NCBI GenBank assembly: GCA_900016875.1
Contig: FCNR01000048.1
Location: forward strand, 1 to 64,000
Reading direction: 5' to 3'
Length of the DNA stretch: 64,000 nt
From: Eubacteriaceae bacterium CHKCI004
GTDB taxonomy: Bacteria > Bacillota > Clostridia > Lachnospirales > Lachnospiraceae
A model generated the notes under the pieces. The model was not told where the DNA came from and did no database searches. It was given only the letters and a program-made list of their open reading frames with translations. This document shows positions 44,355 through 53,389 of the stretch, in pieces (position 1 is the stretch's first letter; each line of letters opens with the position of its first letter). The translations under genes and the position numbers were made by a program.

Positions 44355-44842
44355 AGCTGGAAAAACTGAAAATATCGGAGATCACTCCGTATGAGAATAA
44401 TCCGAGAAAAAACGATGGAGCGGTGAATGCGGTTGCGGAGAGCATCCGGCAATGCTCCTATATCACGCCGATCATTGTGGATGAGAACCATGTGATCATT
44501 GCCGGCCATACCAGATATAAAGCCTTGATGGCCTTGGGAGAGTCAGAAGCAGAATGTCTGGTCTGTGACGTTCTGACAGAGGAACAGAAAAAGAAATACC
44601 GTTTCCTGGACAACAAGACAGGCGAGAAGGCGGCCTGGGATTTGATGAAGTTGGAAGTCGAACTGGAAGGACTGGATCTGGAGGGATTCGACTTTTTTGG
44701 CATGGCGGTGGATATTCCTTTCGGTGATGCAGGCGGCAGTTCGGAGAAAGAGCTGGCCGGCAGCACGGAGATTGATGCGGAGGTGTTTGGGGATGAAGAG
44801 TTCAAATATGAGTGCCCGAAATGTGGTTTCCGGTTCAACTGA
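44351..44842 (+). CDS. ParB-like nuclease domain protein, copy 2
   Basis: ATG 44351 overlaps the preceding TGA by 4 nt. The 163-residue product repeats the fold of copy 1: ISEITPYENNPRKNDGAVNA, VAESIRQCSYITPIIVDENH and VIIAGHTRYKALMALG. It has a longer acidic C-terminus and ends with ECPKCGFRFN. It overlaps the methyltransferase gene by about 35 nt. The two copies may form a heterodimer or read different DNA. Confidence 0.88.
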   Translation: MKLEKLKISEITPYENNPRKNDGAVNAVAESIRQCSYITPIIVDENHVIIAGHTRYKALMALGESEAECLVCDVLTEEQKKKYRFLDNKTGEKAAWDLMKLEVELEGLDLEGFDFFGMAVDIPFGDAGGSSEKELAGSTEIDAEVFGDEEFKYECPKCGFRFN

Positions 44843-45821
44843 GTTTCCCTGGAAGTGGAAGCTGGAGGATTTAAAGCAGAGACCGAAGCATGGGCACACG
44901 GTATTATCCTGCTTTTCCTGCGGAGGCGGATCCTCTATGGGCTACAAGCTGGCGGGATTTGATGTGATCGGGAACTGTGAGATCGATCCGGATATGATGA
45001 AGGTGTATAAGACCAACCATCATCCGAGGTACAGCTTCCTGATGGATATCCGGGACTTTGTAAAGCTGCCGGATCATGAGATTCCGGAGGAACTGTTCCA
45101 TCTGGATGTGTTGGATGGTTCGCCGCCCTGTTCCGTGTTTTCCACAGCCGGAGTAAGGGAAGAAGGTTGGAACACGGAAAAGGTATTCCGGGAAGGGCAG
45201 GCAAAGCAGCGGCTGGATGACCTGTTTCTTTATTTTATCGCGGCAGCGAAGCGGCTGCAGCCGAAGGTTGTGATCGCCGAGAATGTGAAGGGAATCATCG
45301 TCGGAAATGCAAAGGGCTGGGTCAATCAGATCGTGAAAGGATTTGACGATGCCGGTTATGCAGTGCAGATTTTCCTCTTCAATGCGGCGAGGATGGGCGT
45401 GCCTCAGAAAAGGGAGCGCGTCTTTTTTATTGCCCACCGGAAAGATTTGAAGTATCCGAAGTTATTCATGAGCTTCCACTCAAAACCGATTCCGTTTGGG
45501 GAGGTTCGGGAACCTTATGGAAAGCCGATGGATGAGAACAGCCTTCAGGCAAAGCTTCTGAAATACCGGATTCCGACAGACCGCTGTATCGCTGATATCA
45601 ATGAACGGGTGCGGAAGGTGAAGAACAACGGGTTTTCCACCCCGATCAACAGGGATGAGGAACCGGTGCAGACTATTGTTTCCGGCAGCAGCCTTTACCG
45701 GATGTGCGACGGCCTGCTGATGACAGATAAGGATATCATCAGCTGCCAGACCTTCCCGCAGGATTATGATTTTATGGGCCAGAGCGTCCAGTACATCTGC
45801 GGGATGAGCGTGCCGCGGTGA
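44808..45821 (+). pseudogene. dcm: DNA cytosine-5 methyltransferase with 3' frameshift
   Basis: The start is uncertain (ATG 44808 or GTG 44823). The product of about 337 residues has C5-MTase motif I VLSCFSCGGGSSMGYKLAGF, motif IV DGSPPCSVFSTAG with the catalytic Cys, motif VI AENVKG, and motif VIII QKRERVFFIAH. The C-terminus stops at GMSVPR. One base later in another frame the sequence continues as PVMMAKISEQVYRQWLKG up to TAA at 45907, which is the expected motif X (GMSVPPVMMA...). A single-base loss near 45814 therefore removes motif X, needed for SAM binding and fold closure. The enzyme is probably inactive unless this is a sequencing error. Confidence 0.75.
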
Positions 45822-45878
45822 TGATGGCGAAGATCTCCGAGCAGGTGTACCGGCAGTGGCTGAAAGGCGGTGATGGGG

Positions 45879-47486
45879 ATGAAGATGCGGAAACTGAAAA
45901 AGTATAAACCGACCAGGTTCCGGGCGAAGGATTCTGTTTACGATAAGGATGCGGCAGATTTTGCCGTGAACTTTATTGAGTGCCTGTGCCATACCAAAGG
46001 CACCTGGGCCGGGAAGCCCTTTGAACTGATCGACTGGCAGGAGCAGATCATCCGGGATGTGTTTGGTACCATCAAGCCGAACGGCTACCGGCAGTTTAAT
46101 ACCGCGTACATTGAGATTCCCAAGAAGCAGGGAAAATCGGAACTGGCCGCGGCGGTGGCCCTCCTGCTCTGCTGCGGAGACGGTGAGGAACGGGCGGAAG
46201 TGTATGGCTGCGCCGCGGACCGGCAGCAGGCGTCCATTGTTTTTGAAGTGGCGGCGGATATGGTGCGGATGTGCCCGGCCCTCAATAAGAGGGTGAAGAT
46301 CCTGGCTTCCCAGAAGCGGATCATCTATCAGCCGACCAACAGTTTTTATCAGGTGCTGTCCGCGGAGGCTTACAGCAAGCATGGGTTCAACATTCACGGC
46401 GTGGTCTTTGATGAACTGCATACCCAGCCGAACCGGAAGCTGTTTGATGTCATGACAAAAGGCAGCGGTGACGCCAGGATGCAGCCTTTGTATTTTCTGA
46501 TTACCACAGCCGGGACGGATACCAATTCCATCTGCTATGAGACGCATCAGAAGGCAAAGGATATTCTGGAGGGCAGGAAGATCGATCCAACGTTCTATCC
46601 GGTGATCTATGGGGCGGATGAGAGCGATGACTGGACGGACCCGAAGGTCTGGAAGAAGGCCAACCCTTCCCTGGATATCACGGTGGGAATCGATAAGGTG
46701 AAAGCGGCCTGCGAGTCTGCCAAACAGAATCCGGGGGAAGAGAATTCCTTCCGGCAGCTGCGGCTGAACCAGTGGGTGAAGCAGGCGGTGCGCTGGATGC
46801 CGATGGAAAAATGGGATCAGTGTGCTTTTGCGGTCAATGAAGAGGAACTGGAAGGGCGTGTCTGCTACGGCGGCCTGGACCTTTCTTCTACTACAGACAT
46901 TACAGCTTTTGTGCTGGTGTTTCCGCCATTGGATGAGACGGATAAGTTCCAGCTGCTTCCGTATTTCTGGATCCCGGAGGAAACACTGGATCTGCGGGTA
47001 CGGAGGGATCATGTTCCTTATGATGTGTGGGAGCGGCAGGGATTTCTGCAGACTACAGAAGGAAATGTGGTGCATTACGGATATATTGAAAAATTCATTG
47101 AGTGTCTGGGGGAACGGTTCAACATCCGGGAGATCGCCTTTGACCGGTGGGGCGCGGTGCAGATGGTACAGAACCTGGAGGGCATGGGCTTTACTGTAGT
47201 TCCCTTCGGGCAGGGATTTAAGGATATGAGTCCCCCGACCAAAGAATTGATGAAGCTGACGCTGGAGCAGAGGCTTGCCCATGGCGGGCATCCGGTGCTG
47301 CGGTGGATGATGGACAACATCTTTATCCGGACCGATCCGGCAGGGAATATCAAGGCGGATAAGGAGAAGTCTACGGAGAAGATCGACGGCGCGATTGCGG
47401 CGATCATGGGTCTGGACCGGGCGATCCGGTGCGGGAATGATACAAAGGAATCTGTTTACGATACCAGAGGACTGCTGGTGTTTTGA
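45879..47486 (+). CDS. terL: Phage terminase large subunit
   Basis: ATG 45879 is preferred (AAAGGCGG upstream); several in-frame Met codons sit close by. The 535-residue product has the ATPase Walker A EIPKKQGKSELAAAVAL, Walker B NIHGVVFDELHTQ, and a nuclease domain starting YGGLDLSSTTDITAF with further Asp residues near the C-terminus (FDRWGAVQMV; KSTEKIDGAIAAIMGLD). It is the packaging motor and cuts concatemers, of HK97/Terminase_1 type. The start lies inside the frameshifted tail of the methyltransferase gene. Confidence 0.95.
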   Translation: MKMRKLKKYKPTRFRAKDSVYDKDAADFAVNFIECLCHTKGTWAGKPFELIDWQEQIIRDVFGTIKPNGYRQFNTAYIEIPKKQGKSELAAAVALLLCCGDGEERAEVYGCAADRQQASIVFEVAADMVRMCPALNKRVKILASQKRIIYQPTNSFYQVLSAEAYSKHGFNIHGVVFDELHTQPNRKLFDVMTKGSGDARMQPLYFLITTAGTDTNSICYETHQKAKDILEGRKIDPTFYPVIYGADESDDWTDPKVWKKANPSLDITVGIDKVKAACESAKQNPGEENSFRQLRLNQWVKQAVRWMPMEKWDQCAFAVNEEELEGRVCYGGLDLSSTTDITAFVLVFPPLDETDKFQLLPYFWIPEETLDLRVRRDHVPYDVWERQGFLQTTEGNVVHYGYIEKFIECLGERFNIREIAFDRWGAVQMVQNLEGMGFTVVPFGQGFKDMSPPTKELMKLTLEQRLAHGGHPVLRWMMDNIFIRTDPAGNIKADKEKSTEKIDGAIAAIMGLDRAIRCGNDTKESVYDTRGLLVF

Positions 47487-47504
47487 CAGGATCAGGAGGT
47501 TTTC

Positions 47505-48836
47505 ATGGGAATTTTAAGTTTGTTTGGATTTGGAAGGAGCAGGGATAAGCCGGAGAACCGGACATCCGGCAGCAGTTACAGCTTTTTCCTGGGAAATTCA
47601 ACTTCCGGGAAGCGGGTGAATGAACGGACGGCCATGCAGATGACGGCAGTGTATTCCTGCGTGAGGATCCTGTCGGAGGCGGTGGCCAGCCTGCCCCTGC
47701 AGTTTTACCGGTATACCGATGACGGCGGGAAGGAAAAAGCGGTAGACCATCCCCTTTATTTCCTGCTCCATGATGAGCCGAACCCGGAGATGACTTCTTT
47801 CGTGTTCCGGGAAACGCTGATGACGCACCTGCTTTTGTGGGGCAACGCCTACGCCCAGATCATCCGGAACGGAAGGGGCGAGGTGATCGCCCTGTACCCG
47901 CTGATGGCGGACCGGATGTATGTGGACCGGGATGAAAAAGGACAGCTGTATTATGAATACACCTTAAGCTCTGATGACGCGCCGACCATGAAGGGTTCCG
48001 TGGTGCGGCTTTCCCCATATGAGGTGCTGCATATTCCGGGACTTGGATTTGACGGGCTGGTCGGTTATTCACCGATTGCAATGGCGAAGAATGCTATCGG
48101 CATGGCGATGGCCTGTGAGGAATACGGGGCGAAGTTTTTTGCCAACGGAGCGGCGCCTTCCGGAGTGCTGGAGCATCCGGGGACGATAAAAGATCCCAGC
48201 CGGGTGAGGGAAAGCTGGCAGGCTACCTTTGGAGGCAGTGGGAACGCCAACAAGGTGGCGGTGCTGGAAGAAGGGATGAAGTACACGCCGATCTCCATCT
48301 CTCCGGAGCAGGCACAGTTCCTGGAGACGAGGAAGTTCCAACTGGATGAGATCGCAAGAATCTTCCGGGTGCCGCCTCACATGATCGGCGATCTGGAGAA
48401 GAGCAGCTTTAACAACATCGAGCAGCAGTCTTTGGAGTTTGTGAAGTACACGCTGGATCCCTGGGTGTCCCGGTGGGAGCAGTCCATGGTGCGTTCCCTT
48501 CTGACCAGGGAGGAAAAGTCGCAGTATTTCATTAAGTTCAACGTGGACGGCCTTCTGCGGGGCGATTACCAGAGTCGGATGAACGGCTATGCCACGGCAA
48601 GGCAGAACGGCTGGATGAGCGCCAATGACATCCGGGAACTGGAAAATCTGGACCGGATCCCGGCGGAGGAAGGCGGCGATCTGTATCTGATCAACGGTAA
48701 CATGACGAAGCTGCAGGATGCCGGCTTGTTCGCGGCGGGCTATGACAGCGGAAAGGAGGAGGATTTGGATGAAGAAGTTTTGGAACTGGAAAAGCAGGAG
48801 GATCAGGGACCAGGCTTCCGGCGAAGAGGTGGTTGA
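47505..48836 (+). CDS. HK97-family phage portal protein
   Basis: ATG 47505 follows AGGAGG. The 443-residue product matches HK97 portals: NERTAMQMTAVYSCVRILSE, SLPLQFYR, EVLHIPGLGFDGLVGYSPI, LETRKFQLDEIARIFRVPPH, followed by MIGDLEKSSFNNIEQQSLEF. It forms the dodecameric DNA gate at the capsid vertex. The protease gene starts within its 3' end. Confidence 0.96.
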   Translation: MGILSLFGFGRSRDKPENRTSGSSYSFFLGNSTSGKRVNERTAMQMTAVYSCVRILSEAVASLPLQFYRYTDDGGKEKAVDHPLYFLLHDEPNPEMTSFVFRETLMTHLLLWGNAYAQIIRNGRGEVIALYPLMADRMYVDRDEKGQLYYEYTLSSDDAPTMKGSVVRLSPYEVLHIPGLGFDGLVGYSPIAMAKNAIGMAMACEEYGAKFFANGAAPSGVLEHPGTIKDPSRVRESWQATFGGSGNANKVAVLEEGMKYTPISISPEQAQFLETRKFQLDEIARIFRVPPHMIGDLEKSSFNNIEQQSLEFVKYTLDPWVSRWEQSMVRSLLTREEKSQYFIKFNVDGLLRGDYQSRMNGYATARQNGWMSANDIRELENLDRIPAEEGGDLYLINGNMTKLQDAGLFAAGYDSGKEEDLDEEVLELEKQEDQGPGFRRRGG

Positions 48837-49515
48837 GAGGGTGCTTTTCCTGAATGGGACGATTGCGGAAGAGAGCTGGTATGACGATGAGGTCACGCCG
48901 GCTCTTTTTAAAGAGGAACTGATGGCAGGAAGCGGAAACATCACTGTTTGGATCAACAGTCCGGGTGGCGATTGTGTGGCGGCTGCCCAGATTTACAACA
49001 TGCTGATGGATTATCCCCATGATGTGACCGTGAAGATTGACGGCATTGCCGCCTCTGCGGCAAGTGTGATTGCTATGGCAGGCACCAAGGTGCTGATCTC
49101 TCCGGTGGGGATGCTGATGATCCATAATCCGGCTACCATTGCCTGGGGTGATTCGGCGGAGATGCAGAAGGCCATTGAAATGCTTGGAAGCGTGAAGGAT
49201 TCCATCATCAATGCCTATGAGATCAAGACCGGGTTATCCAGGACGAAGCTGTCCCACATGATGGATGCGGAGACCTGGATGGATGCCCATAAGGCGGTGG
49301 AGCTTGGATTTGCCGATGGAATCCTGGAACGGGCTGAGACACCGGAGGATATGGAGGCGCCGGAGGTCACTATGCTGTATTCCAAGGCGGCTGTGAGGGG
49401 TTCCCTGATGGATAAGATTGCCGCTAAGTGTGTCACTCGTAAGAAACCGGCAGAGCCGGATACGGGCCGTACCGTGGATGAACTGATGGAACGGCTGAAC
49501 CTTTTAAAACGATAG
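48769..49515 (+). CDS. ClpP-related head maturation protease
   Basis: ATG 48769 follows AAAGGAGGAGG within the portal gene. The 248-residue product has a ClpP fold: ITVWINSPGGDCVAAAQIYN, the nucleophile Ser region GIAASAASVIAMAG, and the His in GMLMIHNPATIA. It cleaves the scaffold-like delta domain from the capsid protein encoded next, the HK97 maturation pathway. Confidence 0.95.
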   Translation: MKKFWNWKSRRIRDQASGEEVVERVLFLNGTIAEESWYDDEVTPALFKEELMAGSGNITVWINSPGGDCVAAAQIYNMLMDYPHDVTVKIDGIAASAASVIAMAGTKVLISPVGMLMIHNPATIAWGDSAEMQKAIEMLGSVKDSIINAYEIKTGLSRTKLSHMMDAETWMDAHKAVELGFADGILERAETPEDMEAPEVTMLYSKAAVRGSLMDKIAAKCVTRKKPAEPDTGRTVDELMERLNLLKR

Positions 49516-49528
49516 GAGGATTTTGATT

Positions 49529-50734
49529 ATGACGATTTTAGAGCTTAGAGAAAAGAGAGCAAAGGCGTGGGAAGCGGCGAAGGCATTCCTGGATTCCCAC
49601 AGAAATGAGAAGGGTGTGCTGTCCGCAGAGGACGACGCTTCTTACAGCAGGATGGAACAGGAGATCACGGATCTGGGGAAGGAGATTTCCAGACTGGAGC
49701 GTCAGGAAGCCTTTGAAAAGGAACTGTCCCAGCCGGTGAACATGCCACTGATCGGACGTCCGGCTGCGGGAAGCCTGGGAAAGGAAAAGACCGGGCGTGC
49801 TTCGGATGAGTACCGCCAGAACTTCTGGAACATGATGCGTTCCAAGACTCCCATGCCCCAGGTGGTCAATGCCCTGCAGATCGGCACGGACTCCGAGGGC
49901 GGGTATCTCGTACCGGATGAGTACGAGCGTACCCTGGTAGAGGCGCTAGAGGAAGAGAACGTGTTCCGTCAGCTGGCCAAGGTGATCCGCACTTCCAGCG
50001 GTGACCGGAAGATCCCTGTGGTGGCCACCAAGGGCACTGCTTCCTGGATTGACGAGGAAGGGGCTTATCTGGAGAGCGATGATTCCTTCGGTCAGGTATC
50101 CATCGGGGCTTACAAGGTGGGCACCATGATCAAGGTATCCGAGGAGCTTTTAAATGACAGCGTCTTTGATCTGGAGGCCTACATCTCCCGTGAGTTTGCC
50201 AGAAGGATCGGTGCCAAGGAGGAGGAAGCCTTCTTTACCGGTGATGGTTCCGGCAAGCCTCTGGGCGTTCTGGCGGCCACCGGCGGAGCGGAAACCGGGG
50301 TGACTGCGGCGTCTGCCACGGCCATCACTGCCGATGAGCTGATCGACCTGTTTTACTCCCTGAAGGCACCTTACCGCAGAAACGCCGTGTGGGTGTTAAA
50401 CGACTCTACCATCAAGGCAATCCGCAAGCTGAAGGACAACCAGGGCCAGTACCTGTGGCAGCCTTCCCTTACCGCCGGTGCACCTGACCTGCTCCTTGGA
50501 AAGCCGGTAAGGACGTCTGCCTATATGCCTGCCATTGCAGCGGATGCGAAAACCGTGGCCTTCGGTGATTTTTCCTACTACTGGATCGCAGACAGACAGG
50601 GACGTTCCTTCAAGCGCCTCAACGAGCTGTATGCGGCAACCGGTCAGGTGGGCTTCCTTGCCTCCCAGAGGGTGGACGGCAAGCTGGTACTGCCGGAGGC
50701 CATCAAGGTGCTGGCACAGAAGGCCGGTGCCTGA
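49529..50734 (+). CDS. HK97-type major capsid protein
   Basis: ATG 49529 follows AGGAGGATTTTG. The 401-residue product has an N-terminal coiled-coil delta domain (MEQEITDLGKEISRLERQEA) expected to be cleaved, and the HK97 fold: GGYLVPDEYERTLVEAL, ASWIDEEGAYLESDDSFGQV, DAEEE-like GAKEEEAFFTGDGSGKPLG. About 400 subunits form the shell. Confidence 0.95.
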   Translation: MTILELREKRAKAWEAAKAFLDSHRNEKGVLSAEDDASYSRMEQEITDLGKEISRLERQEAFEKELSQPVNMPLIGRPAAGSLGKEKTGRASDEYRQNFWNMMRSKTPMPQVVNALQIGTDSEGGYLVPDEYERTLVEALEEENVFRQLAKVIRTSSGDRKIPVVATKGTASWIDEEGAYLESDDSFGQVSIGAYKVGTMIKVSEELLNDSVFDLEAYISREFARRIGAKEEEAFFTGDGSGKPLGVLAATGGAETGVTAASATAITADELIDLFYSLKAPYRRNAVWVLNDSTIKAIRKLKDNQGQYLWQPSLTAGAPDLLLGKPVRTSAYMPAIAADAKTVAFGDFSYYWIADRQGRSFKRLNELYAATGQVGFLASQRVDGKLVLPEAIKVLAQKAGA

Positions 50735-50799
50735 TTTTAATGACTGAATGGAGGGGCATGGATTTTTCATGCTCCTCTCTTTAACTGGAGGTGAGGACG

Positions 50800-51072
50800 A
50801 TGGTGACGCTGGAAGAAATGAAGAATTATCTCCGGGTGGACTATGAGGACGATGATGCCCTGATTGAAAATCTTATAGCTGCCGCAAAAAGGCAGTGTAA
50901 AGATATTCTTCGCACAGATGATGATGCTGATCTTGAGCAGGCAGAGAATGGAAAAATCGCTGTGATGTTTACAACGGCGTATCTGTACGAACACCGGGAG
51001 GAAGCGGACCATCATGCTCTGAACCTGACGCTCCGGGCGCTTCTGTTTGGCAGCCGGAAGGAGGGGTTCTGA
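50800..51072 (+). CDS. Head-tail connector, gp6-like
   Basis: ATG 50800 follows GGAGGTGAG. The 90-residue product is a small helical gp6/gp15-type connector: VTLEEMKNYLRVDYEDDDAL, LIENLIAAAKRQCKDIL, AVMFTTAYLYEHREEAD. It binds below the portal. Its stop overlaps the next start (TGATG). Confidence 0.9.
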   Translation: MVTLEEMKNYLRVDYEDDDALIENLIAAAKRQCKDILRTDDDADLEQAENGKIAVMFTTAYLYEHREEADHHALNLTLRALLFGSRKEGF

Positions 51073-51404
51073 TGGATGTGGCTCTTTTAAACCGGAAGAT
51101 TATTGTACAGAAGAATTCCGTCACGGTGGATGCCATTGGAAATCACCTGAATGAGTGGGTGGATTTCTATTCCTGCTATGCCACTATCGGCGGGGAATCC
51201 CCAAACGAGAGTACTTCTGCCGGAACAGTGGTGGATAACACCAAGGCTGACTTTACGGTAAGGTGGTGCAAGGCTGTGTCGGAGATCACACCGGATGATT
51301 TCCGTGTTTTCTATGCGGATGAGATTTACAACATCCTTGGCATTGATCACCAGAATTTCAAGAAGAAATCCGTAAAGCTCAAATGCCAGAAAGCGAGGCG
51401 GTGA
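51072..51404 (+). CDS. Head closure / head-tail adaptor protein
   Basis: The 110-residue product matches the phage head-tail joining family: LNRKIIVQKNSVTVDAIGNH, LNEWVDFYSCYATIGGE, VRWCKAVSEITPDDFRVFY, YNILGIDHQNFKKKSVKLKC. It seals the capsid after packaging. Its start overlaps the upstream stop by 1 nt. Confidence 0.9.
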   Translation: MDVALLNRKIIVQKNSVTVDAIGNHLNEWVDFYSCYATIGGESPNESTSAGTVVDNTKADFTVRWCKAVSEITPDDFRVFYADEIYNILGIDHQNFKKKSVKLKCQKARR

Positions 51405-51406
51405 GT

Positions 51407-51787
51407 ATGGGGAGAAATGTGCAGATCAGTGATCTGGCGGATGCCATTATGGAGACTTTGGAGGATTATGCCGACCTTGCCGCTGAGGATGTGAAGCAGG
51501 CGGTCAGGGAAGCCGGGGAAACGGTACGGGACGAGATCCGCACCCATGCTCCGAAGGACACAGGAGACTACGCCAAAAGCTGGGCGGTAAAAAAGAGGAA
51601 GGAAACATCCAACAGCCTGACTCTGGTGGTGCATTCCAGGAACCGCTATCAGCTGGCGCATCTGCTGGAGTTTGGCCATGCCAAGCGTGGCGGAGGCCGG
51701 GTGTCTGCTCAGCCCCATATCGCTGCTGCAGAAGCAAAAGGAATGGAGCAGCTGGAGGATGAGATCCGGAAAGCACTGGAGGGATGA
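51407..51787 (+). CDS. HK97 gp10-like tail-terminator-associated protein
   Basis: ATG 51407 follows GAGGCGGTGAG. The 126-residue product has the gp10-type pattern: VRDEIRTHAPKDTGDYAKSW, VVHSRNRYQLAHLLEFGHAK and the C-terminal PHIAAAEAKGMEQLEDEIRK. It belongs to the neck or tail-completion proteins. The next gene starts 1 nt after its stop. Confidence 0.88.
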   Translation: MGRNVQISDLADAIMETLEDYADLAAEDVKQAVREAGETVRDEIRTHAPKDTGDYAKSWAVKKRKETSNSLTLVVHSRNRYQLAHLLEFGHAKRGGGRVSAQPHIAAAEAKGMEQLEDEIRKALEG

Positions 51788-51788
51788 G

Positions 51789-52109
51789 ATGGAGAGACTG
51801 ATTTCGATCATAAAAGAGACGGGCATTCCCTATGCCTATGACCACTTCGCAGAGGGGGAAGCACCGGACCCGCCCTTCCTCTGCTATCTGCTTCCAGGAA
51901 GCGACAACTTTTCCGCAGATGGGAAGGTTTATCACAAGATCAGCGAGGTACGGCTGGAGTTGTATACGGACTTCAAAGACCTGTCTTCTGAGCAGCAGGT
52001 GGAGACGGCTTTGGATGCGGCAGGGATTTTTTACAACAAGACAGAAACCTGGATTAACAGTGAAAAGCTGTATGAGGTTCTGTACTCTTTTGATATGGAG
52101 GGATTGTAA
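51789..52109 (+). CDS. Phage neck/tail completion protein
   Basis: ATG 51789 sits one base after the previous stop (GAGGGATGAG upstream). The 106-residue product (LISIIKETGIPYAYDHFAEG; PPFLCYLLPGSDNFSADGKV; KISEVRLELYTDFKDLSSEQ) resembles minor tail/tail terminator proteins of siphophages, encoded between gp10-like and major tail genes. The family name is not certain; gene order supports the role. Confidence 0.8.
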   Translation: MERLISIIKETGIPYAYDHFAEGEAPDPPFLCYLLPGSDNFSADGKVYHKISEVRLELYTDFKDLSSEQQVETALDAAGIFYNKTETWINSEKLYEVLYSFDMEGL

Positions 52110-52714
52110 TGGCGACGAAGAAAAATAAAGTCAAGTTTAACATTTGCAACGTTCATTATGCGTTGATCACGGTGAGCGAGGAAGGGGATGTGACCTTCGG
52201 GACGCCGGTGGCCATGCCGGGCGCGGTTTCTCTTTCTCTGGAGCCAAACGGTGAGCCGTCCAACTTCTATGCGGACGGGTATGCCTACTACACGATTTCC
52301 AACAACATGGGCTATGAGGGTGATCTGGAGCTGGCGATGGTTCCGGAAAGCTTCCGTACCGATGTGCTGAAGGAATCTCTGGATACCAACCAGGTACTGG
52401 TGGAGAATGCCAATGTGGAGACGGCCAACTTTGCCCTGCTCTTTGAGTTTGACGGGGATGTGAAGAAGATCCGCCACGTGCTGTATAACTGCTCGGCGGC
52501 AAGACCCAACATCGAGTCTTCCACCAATGAGGAAGAGATCGAGGTGCAGACGGAAACCCTGGCTCTTACGGCAGCGCCTCTGGCTAACGGCTATGTAAAG
52601 GCAAGAACCGGGGATTCCACTACGGATGAGGTCTATAAAGGCTGGTATGGTGCTGTGTATATGCCGACCACTGCCAGCACTTCAACGAGTGAAGCAGGAG
52701 GTGGAACCGCATGA
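52109..52714 (+). CDS. Major tail tube protein
   Basis: The 201-residue product (start overlapping the upstream stop) has the tail-tube pattern: KFNICNVHYALITVSEEGDV, TFGTPVAMPGAVSLSLEPNG, YYTISNNMGYEGDLELAMVP. The C-terminus is Thr/Ser-rich (TTASTSTSEAGG). It polymerises into the tail tube around the tape measure. Confidence 0.9.
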   Translation: MATKKNKVKFNICNVHYALITVSEEGDVTFGTPVAMPGAVSLSLEPNGEPSNFYADGYAYYTISNNMGYEGDLELAMVPESFRTDVLKESLDTNQVLVENANVETANFALLFEFDGDVKKIRHVLYNCSAARPNIESSTNEEEIEVQTETLALTAAPLANGYVKARTGDSTTDEVYKGWYGAVYMPTTASTSTSEAGGGTA

Positions 52715-53088
52715 GCATGAAGAGGAATATCGTAATTGACGGGCAGGAGGTCGCTTTCCGGGCCTCCGCCGCCATTCCGCGCATCTATAGGATGCGGTTT
52801 CACCGGGATATCTTTAAGGACTTAAAGGATCTGGAAAAAGGGATTGATAAGAACAATCCGGAAAATTCCAGTCTGGATCTGTTCTCGCTGGAGATGTTTG
52901 AGAACATCGCCTATGTGATGGCAAAGCATGCAGACCCTTCCATCCCGGATACACCGGAGGAATGGCTGGATGGCTTTAACACCTTCTCCATCTATCAGGT
53001 GCTGCCCCAGATCATAGAGCTGTGGGGGCTGAACACTCAGACGGATGTGCAGGCTAAAAAAAACTTCGCCCGACTGACCGAGAAATGA
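52711..53088 (+). CDS. Tail assembly chaperone (gpG-like), frameshift donor
   Basis: The 125-residue product (IVIDGQEVAFRASAAIPRIY; RMRFHRDIFKDLKDLEKGID; FNTFSIYQVLPQIIELWGLN) matches gpG-like tail chaperones that load the tape measure. Near its end lies the heptamer A-AAA-AAC at 53058-53064 in the correct frame phase. A -1 shift there enters the frame of the next small gene, giving a gpGT-like extended product. Confidence 0.9.
   Translation: MSMKRNIVIDGQEVAFRASAAIPRIYRMRFHRDIFKDLKDLEKGIDKNNPENSSLDLFSLEMFENIAYVMAKHADPSIPDTPEEWLDGFNTFSIYQVLPQIIELWGLNTQTDVQAKKNFARLTEK
53058..53064 (+). promoter_or_regulatory. Programmed -1 ribosomal frameshift site
   Basis: In-frame codons are AAA (53059-61) and AAC (53062-64) preceded by A, a canonical X-XXY-YYZ slippery heptamer. 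The -1 frame continues without a stop from CTT at 53064 into the 53085-53249 frame. No obvious pseudoknot was worked out downstream. Confidence 0.82.
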
Positions 53089-53249
53089 CAACGCCGCTGT
53101 TCCTTCTGCGGTGCGTACAGCTGGGGCTGTCCACCGGGGAGCTTGACCTGCTGACCATCGGCCTGGTCAATGACATGTATGTGGAGAGCCGCAACGATGA
53201 GCATAAATATGCTGTGGTAGCGACGCAGAAAGATTTCGATTTATTTTAA
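53085..53249 (+). CDS. Tail assembly chaperone extension (gpT-like)
   Basis: This 54-codon frame begins at ATG 53085, overlapping the gpG-like stop (ATGA), and encodes FLLRCVQLGLSTGELDLLTI and a C-terminal YAVVATQKDFDLF. It is probably expressed mainly as the C-terminal part of a frameshift fusion from 53058-53064, as in lambda gpGT, although independent reinitiation at ATG 53085 is also possible. Confidence 0.8.
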   Translation: MTTPLFLLRCVQLGLSTGELDLLTIGLVNDMYVESRNDEHKYAVVATQKDFDLF

Positions 53250-53343
53250 CCGGGATATCCACACCTTTTGCAGAAAAAAAACCATAGACAAAGGGAAAAT
53301 CAGAAAAGGTGCTGATAATGAAAAGGTGCTGATTTTCAAAGTT

Positions 53344-53366
53344 GCCTGGAGAAATCCGGGCTTTTT
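53344..53366 (+). terminator. Terminator-like hairpin before the tape measure gene
   Basis: GCCTGGA (53344-53350), loop GAAA, TCCGGGC (53355-53361), then TTTTT. Just upstream is a direct repeat AAAAGGTGCTGAT within an AAAATCAG/CTGATTTT palindrome (53296-53336). It may attenuate tape measure transcription. Confidence 0.55.
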
Positions 53367-53389
53367 CTATTTCAGGAGGTGAGTGACAC

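Noticed and set aside
43920-44842. The two ParB-like proteins as a second partition system
   Set aside because: They are short, lack the ParB HTH and have no ParA partner; their place beside a methyltransferase fits the phage ParB-nuclease-like family.
53296-53336. Short repeats AAAAGGTGCTGAT as a CRISPR-like or iteron array
   Set aside because: Only two copies within one palindrome; no spacer structure. No CRISPR array was seen anywhere in the window.
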